Shown here: in pieces, positions 27,587-36,085 of the stretch
How the letters are laid out: each line of letters begins with the position of its first letter
Numbering within the stretch: the stretch's first letter is position 1
From: Thermomonospora catenispora
Lineage (GTDB): Bacteria > Actinomycetota > Actinomycetes > Streptosporangiales > Streptosporangiaceae
Assembly: GCF_006363815.1 (NCBI RefSeq)
Contig: NZ_RRYT01000010.1
Coordinates: forward strand, 62,001-126,000
Direction of reading: 5' to 3'
DNA length: 64,000 nucleotides
Notes under the pieces: generated by a model
Databases searched by the model: none
The model's input: only the letters and a program-made list of their open reading frames with translations
What the model was told of the DNA's origin: nothing
Translations under genes and position numbers: made by a program

Positions 27587-28438
27587 TTATTCCAGCTCGA
27601 CTAGTTTTTGCTGGAGATAATTGGGTGTCTCCTCTACAGGGAGGGCCCTGCTGCGGAGAGTGTCGAAGGCGAGGATATGTCGATGGACATCGACATCGTC
27701 CTCGATATAAATGCTACCGTTCATCAGTTCCACGTAGGCCACATCCGCGGCGGGGTCTGGAATTTCGAGGACGATGAAAGGTCCGGTCACCGCCGGATGC
27801 GCGCCGACTTCGAGTGGCAGGATCTGCAGCCGGACGTTGGGCTGCTCGGTGAGGTCGAGCAGATGCCTGAGCTGGCCGCGCATGACCTCGGGCCCGCCCA
27901 CCCGGCGCAGGATGGCGGCCTCATCGATGACGCCTCGGAACTGAAGTGGATTCGAGCCGGTCAGGCGCTGTTGTCGACGCATCCGGATCTCCACCTGCTT
28001 GCGGACCGCTCCGGGCGCCATCGCCAGCTGGTTGACCAGCACGCTGCGAGCATAATCTTCGGTCTGCAGCAGTCCGTGCAGGACCAGTGCGCTGTAGCTG
28101 AGCAGCTTGTGCGCCTCGTCCTCCAGGCCCAGGTAGGTGTTGAAGTCGTCGTGCGTCGTGGGCACGACGTCCCACCAGCCGCGCTGATCGGCGGTGCGGG
28201 CCAGCTCAAGCAGTCGGTCTCGCTGGAAGTCCGGTATCTGGTACAGATCGAGCAGCTTGCGCAGGTCGGAGCTCTTGATGGAGATCGCGGCGTTCTCGAT
28301 CCGGGAGACCTTCGCGCTCGACCAGCCCAGCGTCCGCGCGACCTCCTCGCCGGTCATCTGAGTGGTCTCGCGCAGAGCGCGCAGCTCCCGCGCGAGTTGG
28401 CGACGCCGGAGCGACGACCTGGTCTGGGATGCGGCCAT
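27587..28438 (-). CDS. XRE-family regulator with DUF5753 domain
   Basis: A 283-residue regulator. The N-terminal helix-turn-helix (about 15-70) reads LRALRETTQMTGEEVARTLGWSSAKVSRIENAAISI. A DUF5753 ligand or partner domain (about 95-275) follows. The ATG at 28438 is chosen because AGGGAG lies about 9 nt upstream; a far-upstream in-frame ATG would run through the operator cluster. Cotranscribed with the DUF397 gene. It is divergent from a cyclase-like gene and likely binds the TTGCA repeats between them. This stretch is less GC-rich than its surroundings. Confidence 0.92.
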   Translation of the reverse strand: MAASQTRSSLRRRQLARELRALRETTQMTGEEVARTLGWSSAKVSRIENAAISIKSSDLRKLLDLYQIPDFQRDRLLELARTADQRGWWDVVPTTHDDFNTYLGLEDEAHKLLSYSALVLHGLLQTEDYARSVLVNQLAMAPGAVRKQVEIRMRRQQRLTGSNPLQFRGVIDEAAILRRVGGPEVMRGQLRHLLDLTEQPNVRLQILPLEVGAHPAVTGPFIVLEIPDPAADVAYVELMNGSIYIEDDVDVHRHILAFDTLRSRALPVEETPNYLQQKLVELE

Positions 28439-28460
28439 CAGCGGCTCCCTGGCAGAGGGC

Positions 28461-28558
28461 TGCATGCTTGCTTGCAGCCTGCTACGTGTTGCATTGCATG
28501 CAGGCGCACTGAAAATACTACATGCAATCTTGCACGAAGGATCGCGCTGGCGCATCCT
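28461..28558. promoter_or_regulatory. Divergent control region with clustered TTGCA repeats
   Basis: TTGCA occurs at 28472, 28489, 28494 and 28530 on the plus strand and at 28523 on the minus strand. The last plus copy forms TTGCAC-N17-CATCCT (28530-28558), a plausible promoter for the cyclase-like gene. TAGTAT at 28515-28520 on the minus strand could be the -10 of the XRE gene. Confidence 0.5.
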
Positions 28559-28601
28559 TTAAGAGGGGAGTGGGATCGCGTTCCGAACAGGAGGCGACCC
28601 G

Positions 28602-29366
28602 GTGGCATACAGGGGACCGGTCGACCCCGACATGCGGGCGGGGCCGGGGAGCGCCGTGGCGACGATCGAAGCGCACGATGAGCGGACCGCACGGCGGGAG
28701 GGCGCGGGGACCGTACCACGGCGCGAACTCACCTATCGGTTCCTCGCGGCAGTGGACATCGAGGGATTCAGCAGGCTCAACGCCCGGGAGCAGGTGGCGG
28801 CGCAGGACCGCCTGTACCAGGCCTTGGAGCTGGCGGCGGGGCGTTCGGGACTGGACCGCAGCTTGTGGCAGAGAGAATCGAGGGGAGACAGCGAGCTGGC
28901 GATCCTGCCCGGCGACATCGACGGCCCTCGGCTGGTGGCCGACTATCCGCGGCATCTGGCCGCCGCTCTGCGGCAGGGCAACGAGGAATCTGCTGATGGC
29001 CTCCGGCTGCGCGTGCGCCTGGCCCTTCATCACGGTGCTGTGGTTACTGGCGGGTTCGGTGCGGTGGGGCGCGCGCCCATCGAGGTCTCCCGTCTGGTCA
29101 ATCTGAAGCCGTTGCGCCGGGAGCTCCGTCGCAGGCGCGATGAGGACTTGGTGTTGATCGTGTCCACTGCTCTCCACCGGGAGGTGGTGGAAAGCGGCTT
29201 CGGCGGACTCGATCCGGCCGATTTCGAACCCGTCTCCGAGGTGGTCAAGGGGCAGATCTTCTACGGCCACATCTACTACGGAAAGCGGCCCCGTCCGGTT
29301 CGTTCCAATCCGTCGGCCAAGCGCCCGTGGAGTTCTCTCCTGGGGCGCTTGCGTAAAGCCTCCTGA
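28602..29366 (+). CDS. Class III nucleotide cyclase-like protein
   Basis: A 254-residue soluble protein with a single class III cyclase homology domain (about 45-225). The two metal-binding aspartates are present, D52 in AAVDIEGFS and D96 in SRGDSELAIL, 44 residues apart as in genuine adenylyl and guanylyl cyclases. The segment RLALHHGAVVTGGFGAVGRAPIEVSRLVN matches the next core strand, but the transition-state Asn of VNxAARL is replaced while an Arg remains. Base-selecting residues are not standard. It may be a cyclase with unusual product or a nucleotide-binding pseudo-enzyme. GTG start, AGGAGG 7 nt upstream. Divergent from an XRE/DUF397 pair. Confidence 0.75.
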   Translation: MAYRGPVDPDMRAGPGSAVATIEAHDERTARREGAGTVPRRELTYRFLAAVDIEGFSRLNAREQVAAQDRLYQALELAAGRSGLDRSLWQRESRGDSELAILPGDIDGPRLVADYPRHLAAALRQGNEESADGLRLRVRLALHHGAVVTGGFGAVGRAPIEVSRLVNLKPLRRELRRRRDEDLVLIVSTALHREVVESGFGGLDPADFEPVSEVVKGQIFYGHIYYGKRPRPVRSNPSAKRPWSSLLGRLRKAS

Positions 29367-29821
29367 GTTCTCGGACTCAGGGACCGGCCGGCGATCGATC
29401 TGAGAGCGGGCGCGCAGGCGGAGGGTCGGGTCGCCGGTGGGGGAGCGTCCGCGATCAGGGCGTCGGCGATGGGGGCGGGGCCAAGGGCGACACGGCGTCC
29501 CCCGCCGTGACGTCCTGGGGATGAGGGCGATGCCGTAGGCGGCGAGAGCGGCGACGGCGCGGCTGCGGCGGCGGGGCGAAGGCGGGCGTATCGGTGGCGG
29601 CGGGCATGGAGCGGCGAGGCGTGGCCGTTCGGAGTCGTCTCCTCTCGACCGGACCGTTTGCAGCGATTTTCCTTTTTGTGTGACTTCTGTAAGAAGAGCG
29701 TTGACTTGGCGCATGCTGGCGATATGTTCCGCATGCGGGCGGGCGTCGAGGAAGTCGCGCGGGCTCAACGTTCTTTTACGATATGCAGATGCAAGTTGCA
29801 GGGGCTTACGGTTGATGGCCG
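29367..29821. other. Gene-free 455-bp stretch before the LuxR gene
   Basis: No supportable coding frame. The first 300 bp are GC-rich and featureless; the last 170 bp turn AT-richer and contain promoter-like sequence. Confidence 0.5.
29701..29728 (+). promoter_or_regulatory. Candidate promoter for the ATPase-LuxR gene
   Basis: TTGACT, 16-bp spacer, TATGTT. A GCATGC palindrome lies inside the spacer (29711) and another just downstream (29731), 20 bp apart, suggesting an operator across the promoter. TACGGT at 29807-29812 is an alternative. Confidence 0.4.
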
Positions 29822-32194
29822 ATGGTGGCGGAATTCCGGAAATGTGCGGCGGCTGAGGGTGGAGTGGTGGGCGGGCTGCCCGCGGAGGTCACCCGCTTCG
29901 TCGGACGGCGGCGAGAGCTGGCCGACGTCACCAGGCTGCTGGGGTCCGCCCGATTGGTCACGTTGACCGGGGTGGGCGGGGTGGGCAAGACGCGGCTGGC
30001 GCTGCGGGCCGCCCACCAGGTGCAGCGGAACTTCCCCGACGGGGTCCGGCTGGTGGAGCTGTCGACGCTGCGCGAGCCGGAGCTGCTGCGCCACGCGGTG
30101 GCGCACGCGCTGCGGACGCAGGACCGCATGCCCTGCGTCCCGCTCGGCATGCCGGCCGAACACCTGGCGGATCTCGACATGCTGCTGGTCCTGGACACCT
30201 GCGAGCATCTGGTGGACGCCTGCGCCGAACTGGCCGAGAGCCTGCTGCAGGCCGCCCCCGGACTGCGCATCCTGGCCACCAGCCGGGAGCCGCTGAACGC
30301 GGCGGGCGAACAGGTCTATCCGGTGGCGCCGCTGCCGGTGCCCGGGGAGGACGCCGGGGACCTGGACGACTTCGATTCGGTGCGCCTGTTCCTGGACCGG
30401 GCCAAGGCCGCCGACCCCTCGTTCGCGCTCACCCCCGAGAACCGCCGCGCGGTCGCCCGGGTGTGCGCGGGGCTGGAGGGCATTCCGCTGGCCCTGGAGC
30501 TGGCCGCGGCCCGGCTGCGCGTGCTGTCGGCGGCCGAGCTGGGGGAACGGCTCGGCGACCGGTTCCAGCTCCTCGGCTCCCGCGGACGCGCCGGCCCGTC
30601 CCGGCATCGCACCCTGCGGGCGGCGGTCGGCTGGAGCCATGAGCTGTGCGATCCGGACGAGCGGCTGCTGTGGGCGCGGCTGTCGGTGTTCGTCGGCACG
30701 TTCGACCTGACCGCCGTCCGCAAGGTCTGCGCCGACGAGAGGCTGCCCGCGGCCGGAATGCTCGACCTGGTGGCGGCGCTGGTCGACAAGTCGGTGGTGA
30801 CGTGCGAACGGCGCCCGGACGGGTCCCGGCTGCGGATGCTGGAGACGTTGCGCGAGTACGGCGCCGAATGGCTGCGCGCGCTGGGCGAGGAGGGGGCCGT
30901 GCGCCGCCGCCACCGGGACCACTATCTGCAGGTGGCCCAGGAGGCCGAGCGGCGCTGGTTCGGGCCCGAGCAGGAGGACTGGCTGCGTCGGCTGCGGCGG
31001 GAGCACCACAACCTCCGGGCCGCCCTGGAGTCCGGCCTGGCCGCGGGAGAGGCGCGGACCGTGCAGCGGATGGCGACGGCGCTGCATTTGCTGTGGGCGA
31101 CCTGCGGGCTCGTCCCCGAGGGGCGGTTGTGGCTGGAACGGGCGCTGGAGCTGGACGGCGCGCCGCCGGAGTCCCGTCTCGAGGCGCTCACCGCGGCCGG
31201 ATTCCTGGCCGTCCTGCAGGGCGATCGGGAGGGGGCGGCCCGGCGCTCGGCGGAGGCGGAGGAACTGGCCGCCGGGCTCGACGGCCCGTGGGCGGCGGAG
31301 CGGATCGCCTATCTGCGGGGGCTGGCGGCGGTGTGCGAGGGACGGGCAGACGAGGCGGTCGGGCTGCTGCGAGGGTCGTTGGAGCGCTGCACCGGCCTCC
31401 GCGGCCCGGAGGCGTTGTTCTCGGTCCAGGTGCGGCTGTCGCTGGCGATCGCGCACGTGCTGCGCGGTGAGCCGGCGGAGGCGGTCGGGCACTGCCGCAT
31501 CGCCCGCCGGGTGTGCCAGGAGCACGGCGACCGGACCCTGCTGGCGTATGCGCTGGTGATCCGGGCGTGGGCGGAGCTGGCGTCCGGTGCGGTGGAACGG
31601 GCCGCCGCCTGTCTGCGGCAGGTGATGCGGCAGCGCCGTACCGATCCGGACCGGGCGAGCCTGGGCCTGGCGGTCGAGCTGTCGGCGTGGGTCGCGGCGG
31701 AGCGGGGCGAGCAGCGGCGCGGGGCGGTGCTGCTGGGCGCGGCGCACCGGCTGTGGGGGACGTTCGGACTGGCCGGCCTGCGCAACGCGATGGCGGCCGA
31801 GCATGCGCGCTATGAGCGGCGGATCCACGACGCCCTCGGCGGGTCCGCGTTTCGCGCGGCCCACCAGGAGGGCGCCGGATTGTCGCCGAGGCAGATCGTC
31901 GAGTGCGCGCTGGACGATTCCCCCGATCGGGGGATCGACCGAGGCGACTCGACCGGGGCGTCCGGGCCGCCGGCGGCCGCGCAGGCGCCGTCGGATCGGC
32001 TCACTCCTCGGGAGCGTCAGGTGGCGGCGCTGGTCGCCGAGGGGCTGTCCAACCGGCAGATCGCCGAGCGGCTGGCCGTGGCCAAGCGCACCGTCGACAC
32101 CCATGTCGAGCACATCCTGGCCAAGCTGGACTTCACCTCCCGGACTCAGATCGCCGCCTGGTTCGCCCGCCACCAGCCCGCTCGCGACGGTTGA
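29822..32194 (+). CDS. Large ATPase-LuxR transcriptional regulator
   Basis: A 790-residue AfsR/LuxR-type signal-integrating regulator. An NB-ARC/AAA-like ATPase lies at about 20-340: Walker A GVGGVGKTRLAL (about 50-61), Walker B LLVLDTCEH and the TSREPL sensor segment. The middle (about 370-690) is helical and repeat-rich, as in TPR ligand or partner modules. The C-terminal LuxR helix-turn-helix (about 725-785) contains LTPRERQVAALVAEGLSNRQIAERL. Nucleotide binding likely gates oligomerisation and DNA binding. The ATG at 29822 has no strong ribosome site. Targets unknown; nearest candidates are its own promoter and the small gene downstream. Confidence 0.92.
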   Translation: MVAEFRKCAAAEGGVVGGLPAEVTRFVGRRRELADVTRLLGSARLVTLTGVGGVGKTRLALRAAHQVQRNFPDGVRLVELSTLREPELLRHAVAHALRTQDRMPCVPLGMPAEHLADLDMLLVLDTCEHLVDACAELAESLLQAAPGLRILATSREPLNAAGEQVYPVAPLPVPGEDAGDLDDFDSVRLFLDRAKAADPSFALTPENRRAVARVCAGLEGIPLALELAAARLRVLSAAELGERLGDRFQLLGSRGRAGPSRHRTLRAAVGWSHELCDPDERLLWARLSVFVGTFDLTAVRKVCADERLPAAGMLDLVAALVDKSVVTCERRPDGSRLRMLETLREYGAEWLRALGEEGAVRRRHRDHYLQVAQEAERRWFGPEQEDWLRRLRREHHNLRAALESGLAAGEARTVQRMATALHLLWATCGLVPEGRLWLERALELDGAPPESRLEALTAAGFLAVLQGDREGAARRSAEAEELAAGLDGPWAAERIAYLRGLAAVCEGRADEAVGLLRGSLERCTGLRGPEALFSVQVRLSLAIAHVLRGEPAEAVGHCRIARRVCQEHGDRTLLAYALVIRAWAELASGAVERAAACLRQVMRQRRTDPDRASLGLAVELSAWVAAERGEQRRGAVLLGAAHRLWGTFGLAGLRNAMAAEHARYERRIHDALGGSAFRAAHQEGAGLSPRQIVECALDDSPDRGIDRGDSTGASGPPAAAQAPSDRLTPRERQVAALVAEGLSNRQIAERLAVAKRTVDTHVEHILAKLDFTSRTQIAAWFARHQPARDG

Positions 32195-32273
32195 GAGGGG
32201 CACGGTTGCCGTGCGTGTACCCCGTGGTTACGCTTCGTGTCATCAATGCTGCTGAACGTAAGGGGGGTGTGGG

Positions 32274-32441
32274 ATGGACGCCGCCGAGCGGCCCGAATGG
32301 GCCGGCAAGCCGGTGCGGCAGCTCACCGTGGGTGAGCTCACCGAGGCGCTGATCTATCTGGAGGAGCGCGAACCGGCCGACGACGCCCTCAGCCGCGCCC
32401 TGGCCGCCCAGCTCGCCGAACGCACGGCCGCGGTGTGCTAG
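32274..32441 (+). CDS. Small hypothetical protein, 55 aa
   Basis: A 55-residue acidic, helical protein (QLTVGELTEALIYLEEREPADDALSRALAAQLAERTAAVC). No family recognised. Support comes from the AGGGGGG ribosome site about 6 nt before the ATG, sound codon bias with GC-rich third positions, and a strong palindromic terminator 17 bp after the stop. It lies 80 bp after the LuxR gene and may be its target or partner. Confidence 0.65.
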   Translation: MDAAERPEWAGKPVRQLTVGELTEALIYLEEREPADDALSRALAAQLAERTAAVC

Positions 32442-32458
32442 CCGAGGCGGACCGGAGG

Positions 32459-32494
32459 GGAGGCGCCCGCCGCGCATGCGCGGCGGGCGCCTCC
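32459..32494. terminator. 36-bp perfect palindrome
   Basis: Two 18-nt halves are exact reverse complements (centre between 32476 and 32477), giving a very stable hairpin. Followed by TTCGGG, with no U-tract. Probably a terminator for the small gene. Confidence 0.7.
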
Positions 32495-32840
32495 TTCGGG
32501 TGCGTGGGCCGGACGCCGGGCGGTCCCGGAATCCGTGGCCACGGCACTGTGACATTTTCCGCGCCCGTTGCGCAGACCTATGTGTGTTGGCGGGGCGCTC
32601 ACAACGGCTCGGGGTCCGGGCCATTGCGAGGAGGGGAGTGGCGCCCCGCCAACAGCGGTCGGCGATGCGTTCATCACAGGCCGCATCGCCAAGTTACTAC
32701 CCGGCGTTCGCTTCCGGGGAGCGGACTGGAGGGATTCCTCGCATTCTCTTGCGGAAGACGCCGTGAACCTTTCCGCATACTGGTCTCGACCTGGCATTTC
32801 CCCGGCGCCTCAGGCACATTTCGGTGCACCTTGCACGCAA
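32495..32840. other. Gene-free 346-bp stretch
   Basis: No coding frame is supported on either strand. It carries a small dyad at 32829-32842 (CCTTGC-AC-GCAAGG). Confidence 0.45.
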
Positions 32841-32860
32841 GGGTGACAGGTGTCAGACCC
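32841..32860 (-). terminator. Hairpin after the phosphatase stop
   Basis: Minus strand GGGT-C-TGACA-CC-TGTCA-CCC: a nearly perfect stem with one bulge, directly after the phosphatase stop codon. Confidence 0.45.
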
Positions 32861-32861
32861 T

Positions 32862-33578
32862 TCAGGTGAGAGTCGCCGCCGAGGCGTCCGGCGCCCCGTC
32901 GAGATGCGCCGTGTCGTTGTATCTCCGCACCAGCCAGCGTTCTTCCGTGACCACCAGATGCGAGATGGAGGCGTTGTCGGCGCCCAGGAAGGCGAACGGA
33001 CGTGATCGCGTCGCCAGCGCCAGCGCCTGGGCGATGAACGCGCCATGGGTGAACGCCGCCAGCCGCTCCCCGGGATGCGCCGCCGCCAGCCGCTCGATCA
33101 CTCGGCGGACCCGTGCGGCGAACGCCTCGGCGGGTTCGGCCCCGGGGATCACGTCCCAGCGTTCCTCGGCGAACAACCGCCGGGCGACCGGATCGTTCTC
33201 GGCCACCTTCATCCGGAACAGCCCGCCCTCCCACTCGCCGAGGTGCACCTCGCGCAGGTCGGGCTCCACCCGCGGCTCGATGCCGAGCTCCCGCACCAGC
33301 GGCTCGGCCGTCTCGGCGGTGCGGCGCAGCGAGCTGACGTAGACGGCGTCCAGCCTCTCGCCGGCCAGCCGCCGGCAGACCCGTCGCGCCTGTTCGCGGC
33401 CCTCGGGCGCCAGGCTCGGGTCGCCTTGCCCGTTCACCAGCGGGAACGGCTCACCGGGCCGGAAGGGCTGGGATGCGCCGTGACGGACGAGCAGGATCTC
33501 CGTGGCGCCGGGCGGCGGCGTGAACCGGGACTGACGATAGGTGCGCTTCCCGTCGCGGGACTCCTCGTCGAAGGTCAC
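32862..33578 (-). CDS. Histidine phosphatase family protein
   Basis: A 238-residue phosphoglycerate mutase-like phosphatase. The RHG nucleophile motif is LLVRHGASQ (about residue 33), with the second catalytic His in AFTHGAFIAQAL (about 177). VSSLRRTAETAEPL and REVHLGEWEG are the usual supporting blocks. Cytoplasmic; substrate uncertain (sugar phosphates or similar). GTG start; TAGGCT lies 7 nt upstream, so the mRNA is probably leaderless. Confidence 0.9.
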   Translation of the reverse strand: MTFDEESRDGKRTYRQSRFTPPPGATEILLVRHGASQPFRPGEPFPLVNGQGDPSLAPEGREQARRVCRRLAGERLDAVYVSSLRRTAETAEPLVRELGIEPRVEPDLREVHLGEWEGGLFRMKVAENDPVARRLFAEERWDVIPGAEPAEAFAARVRRVIERLAAAHPGERLAAFTHGAFIAQALALATRSRPFAFLGADNASISHLVVTEERWLVRRYNDTAHLDGAPDASAATLT

Positions 33579-33585
33579 GATCGGC

Positions 33586-33591
33586 AGCCTA
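33586..33591 (-). promoter_or_regulatory. -10 hexamer for a leaderless phosphatase mRNA
   Basis: TAGGCT on the minus strand, 7 nt before the GTG start. Confidence 0.5.
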
Positions 33592-33764
33592 ACGGGCGAA
33601 CCGGTCAGAGCGGCCGCCGATGAACGCGTGGAGCCGGTCCGCGCAAGGGACCCGGGCGCGGCATGCCGCCCGCGGTTCTCCGCGGGCGTGATCCGCCCGT
33701 CGGCCGCCGCGCCCCGGGCGGGGGGAACCGGCGGGCCCGGCTGCGAGCGCCGGGCGATCGCAGG

Positions 33765-34184
33765 TCAGCGGCCGCCCTCGGCCGGATGCTCCTGCGGCGG
33801 GGGATCCCGGACGTGACGCGGCGTGCTCCGGTCGCAGGCCCCGAACTCCGCCACATTCCGCCGGGCCTGCGTCAGGCTCAGACCGCCGTTCGGGCCCCCG
33901 CGCACGATGTCCGCGTCATGCTCGTCCTGACCGTCGTCCTCCCGGAATCGCACATCACAGATCTCGTGGTCGCCCCGGGCCGTGAGGGTGAGATATCCGC
34001 GGCAGGGGCACGGACAGGGCTCGTCCCGTTCGGACTCGACGACGCCGTGGTCGATGACGACGTCGATGTACCGTTCGACTCGTCGGTCGCGTTCGGCCTG
34101 ATCCCGTGCGCCGTGCTTCTCGGGCCCCCGATTCACGCTGCGATCCTCGTCGGAATCGGGCGCGCTGTGAACCTTGCGCCTCAT
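33765..34184 (-). pseudogene. Decaying CPCC-type cysteine-rich protein
   Basis: The last 90 residues match the CPCC family (PF14206): CPCRGYLTL, EICDVRFREDDGQDEHDAD and NGGLSLTQARRNVAEFGACD. The family consensus has CPCC and CPVCFW. Here one cysteine of each zinc pair is Arg (CPCR, CDVR) and Trp is Arg, all explainable by T-to-C changes at the first codon base. Zinc binding is probably lost. The start is uncertain; ATG 34184 and further in-frame starts upstream to 34322 lack ribosome sites. It is either a pseudogene or a diverged relative. It is divergent from a SUKH gene. Confidence 0.6.
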
Positions 34185-34684
34185 ATCCCGCGATATCCCG
34201 CGCGCCGTGCGCTCTTCTTCCACGCCGTCGCCCATTCGGGGAGGGGCCGGGCTGCGGGCGGCATCCCTCGGGGGAAGCGACCGTCGTTCATCCGTGTGGG
34301 AAGACTCCGGGACCGCCGCCACGGCGGGGCGACCAGGGCTCGGGGCGGATTCCGAGCGATCCGACTTAGCGGGTCCGGAGGCGGCATGGGCGCCCGATCC
34401 GCGGCGGATCGGCGACGTCCGCCCCGCCCACGTTCACGACGACGGCCTGATCCGGCCGTCTGGCCGAACGCCTCCGGCCGTTCGGGTGAGCGCCGGCGAA
34501 CCTCCTCCGCCCGAGGGCGTCCAGGTCCCGCGTCAGCGCTTTGCCCCGGCGGTTTGTCCCAGGGCGTCCGGGCCCGACGTCCGTGCCGGCACCATGGCCG
34601 GAGGACGCCGGCGATCGGCGTTCGTCTCGGACGGCTCAGACGGTCCGGCCTCTCCGGCGTCCTCGGTTCGTCCGACCCCTCGGG
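34185..34684. other. Gene-free 500-bp stretch
   Basis: Very GC-rich with no convincing coding frame; it separates the CPCC remnant from the SUKH gene. It may contain the lost 5' part of the remnant. Confidence 0.45.
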
Positions 34685-34696
34685 CATGCTGGGCGC

Positions 34697-35386
34697 GTGA
34701 CCGCTCTGGACGATCGAGTGTTCGAAGCGATACGCGCACGGGTGGACTCCGGGGACTACCTCGACGAAAGGCTCGGGCCGCCGGGTGTCGACACCGATGG
34801 CGGCGGGGCGTTCCAGGTCGCTCCCGACGGGCGGCTGCAACGGGTCTACTGGAGAGGCTCCCCGGAATACCTCGCCGCTCACGCGGCCGGTCTGCTCGAA
34901 CCGCTGCCGCCGTTGACGCCGGCCCCGGAAAGCGCCGTGCGCGAGTGCGAGACGCTCCTGGGCCGTCCGCTCCCTCGGCTCTTGCGCCGCTGCTACCTCG
35001 AGCTCGGTGACGGAGGCTTCGGTCCCGCCTACGGAATTCGGGGCGTGACGGGCGAGGACAACATCATCGACGCCTACCGGGAGCAGCAACGCAGCTGGCT
35101 TGAGGAATGGCGGCCGATGGCCGAAAGGCTCCTGCCCGTCTGCGACTGGGGATGCGGGATCACATCCTTCATCGACATCGGCGACCCGGACGCCAGGATG
35201 TGGGCGATCGACCCCAACCCGGCCCCCGCCGACGACTATGCCGTCGCCTTGTTCCCGCAGGATCTGGGATTCGGCGAGTGGATGCTCCGGTGGGTCGAGG
35301 GCACCCTCCGCCAACCGCTCCTCGTCCGGGACGAGATCACCGGAGAGTGGCGCGGCGCCACCGACCTCGAACAGGGCGTCGTCTAG
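34697..35386 (+). CDS. SMI1/KNR4 (SUKH) family protein
   Basis: A 229-residue protein. The SUKH signature lies at about 75-115: CETLLGRPLPRLLRRCYLELGDGGFGPAYGI. Further conserved aromatic and acidic positions follow (CDWGCGITSFIDIGDPDARMW). Many bacterial SUKH proteins are immunity proteins against polymorphic toxins, but no toxin gene lies nearby. GTG start with CATGCT 6 nt upstream and no ribosome site, so probably leaderless. Solitary immunity-type genes are often kept to neutralise toxins of competitors; that role here is an inference. Confidence 0.82.
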   Translation: MTALDDRVFEAIRARVDSGDYLDERLGPPGVDTDGGGAFQVAPDGRLQRVYWRGSPEYLAAHAAGLLEPLPPLTPAPESAVRECETLLGRPLPRLLRRCYLELGDGGFGPAYGIRGVTGEDNIIDAYREQQRSWLEEWRPMAERLLPVCDWGCGITSFIDIGDPDARMWAIDPNPAPADDYAVALFPQDLGFGEWMLRWVEGTLRQPLLVRDEITGEWRGATDLEQGVV

Positions 35387-35422
35387 GGCCGCATCCGGCC
35401 CCGAGCCGGGGCGGGCGGCCGC

Positions 35423-36031
35423 TCATCGGGCGGCGTCCGCCGCCTGCGCGCGATGGGGGGCGAGAGCGCGCTCCAGGTGCTCGGCCAGCCAGTCGGACAG
35501 CTCGCCGGTGCCGTCGACGGCCCAGGTGAGCATCGCCCCGCAGTAGGTGGCGTAGAGGTCGGCGGCCAGCGTCTCCGCCGAGGTCGCCGCGTCGAGCAGG
35601 CCTTCTCGGACGGCCTCGGCCACCAGCGCGGCGATCTCCGCGCGCAGGGCCCGGCTCTGGGCGACGGCATGGGTGCGCAGCTCGGGGTCGGTGAGGTCGA
35701 GCTGCAGGAAGGCGAGGTTGTTGGCCAGGCTCTCGGGGGTGGTGATGCCGCTCGGCAGCGTGGCCAGGGTGGTGATGAGCGCGGTCAGCGGGTCGGGATG
35801 AGCCGCCCTGGCGTCGGCGAAGACGTCGGCGACGCCGGTCGCCTCCCTGGTGGCGAAGGCCACCAGCAGGCCGCGTTTGGAACCGAATCGCTGGGTCAGC
35901 GCGGGCGCCGTCAGTCCGGCGCGTTCGGCGACCGCGGCCAGCGTGAGGCCCGTCGGGCCGACGGCGGAGATCACGGCGGCGACCGCCTCGAAGATGGCCT
36001 CGTCGCTCACGGAGCGGGGGCGTCCGGTCAT
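35423..36031 (-). CDS. TetR-family regulator, divergent from SDR gene
   Basis: A 202-residue TetR-type protein. The helix-turn-helix (about 10-55) contains GLTLAAVAERAGLTAPALTQRFGSKRGLL; the C-terminal domain has the TetR_C-like TYCGAMLTWAVDG segment. It shares a 54-bp AT-rich control region with the divergent SDR gene and probably represses it. TAGGAT lies 6 nt before the ATG, giving a leaderless mRNA. Confidence 0.9.
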   Translation of the reverse strand: MTGRPRSVSDEAIFEAVAAVISAVGPTGLTLAAVAERAGLTAPALTQRFGSKRGLLVAFATREATGVADVFADARAAHPDPLTALITTLATLPSGITTPESLANNLAFLQLDLTDPELRTHAVAQSRALRAEIAALVAEAVREGLLDAATSAETLAADLYATYCGAMLTWAVDGTGELSDWLAEHLERALAPHRAQAADAAR

Positions 36032-36037
36032 GGGCTC

Positions 36038-36078
36038 ATCCTAGCGGCATTGCTTAATTAATGAACATAAAGTAAGTT
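36038..36078. promoter_or_regulatory. Divergent leaderless promoters with TTAATTAA core
   Basis: On the minus strand TAGGAT (36038-36043) precedes the TetR ATG by 6 nt. On the plus strand TAAGTT (36073-36078) precedes the SDR ATG by 7 nt. Between them lies the 8-bp palindrome TTAATTAA (36054-36061), very AT-rich for this genome and a likely operator core. Confidence 0.55.
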
Positions 36079-36085
36079 CGGCGAC

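Noticed and set aside
27349-28438. XRE/DUF397 pair as a toxin-antitoxin system
   Set aside because: DUF397 proteins have no known toxin activity, and this order is the common developmental-type regulator pair of actinomycetes.
33663-34700. A 345-codon plus-strand frame over the CPCC region
   Set aside because: The recognisable CPCC motif is on the minus strand; the plus frame has no domain or ribosome site.
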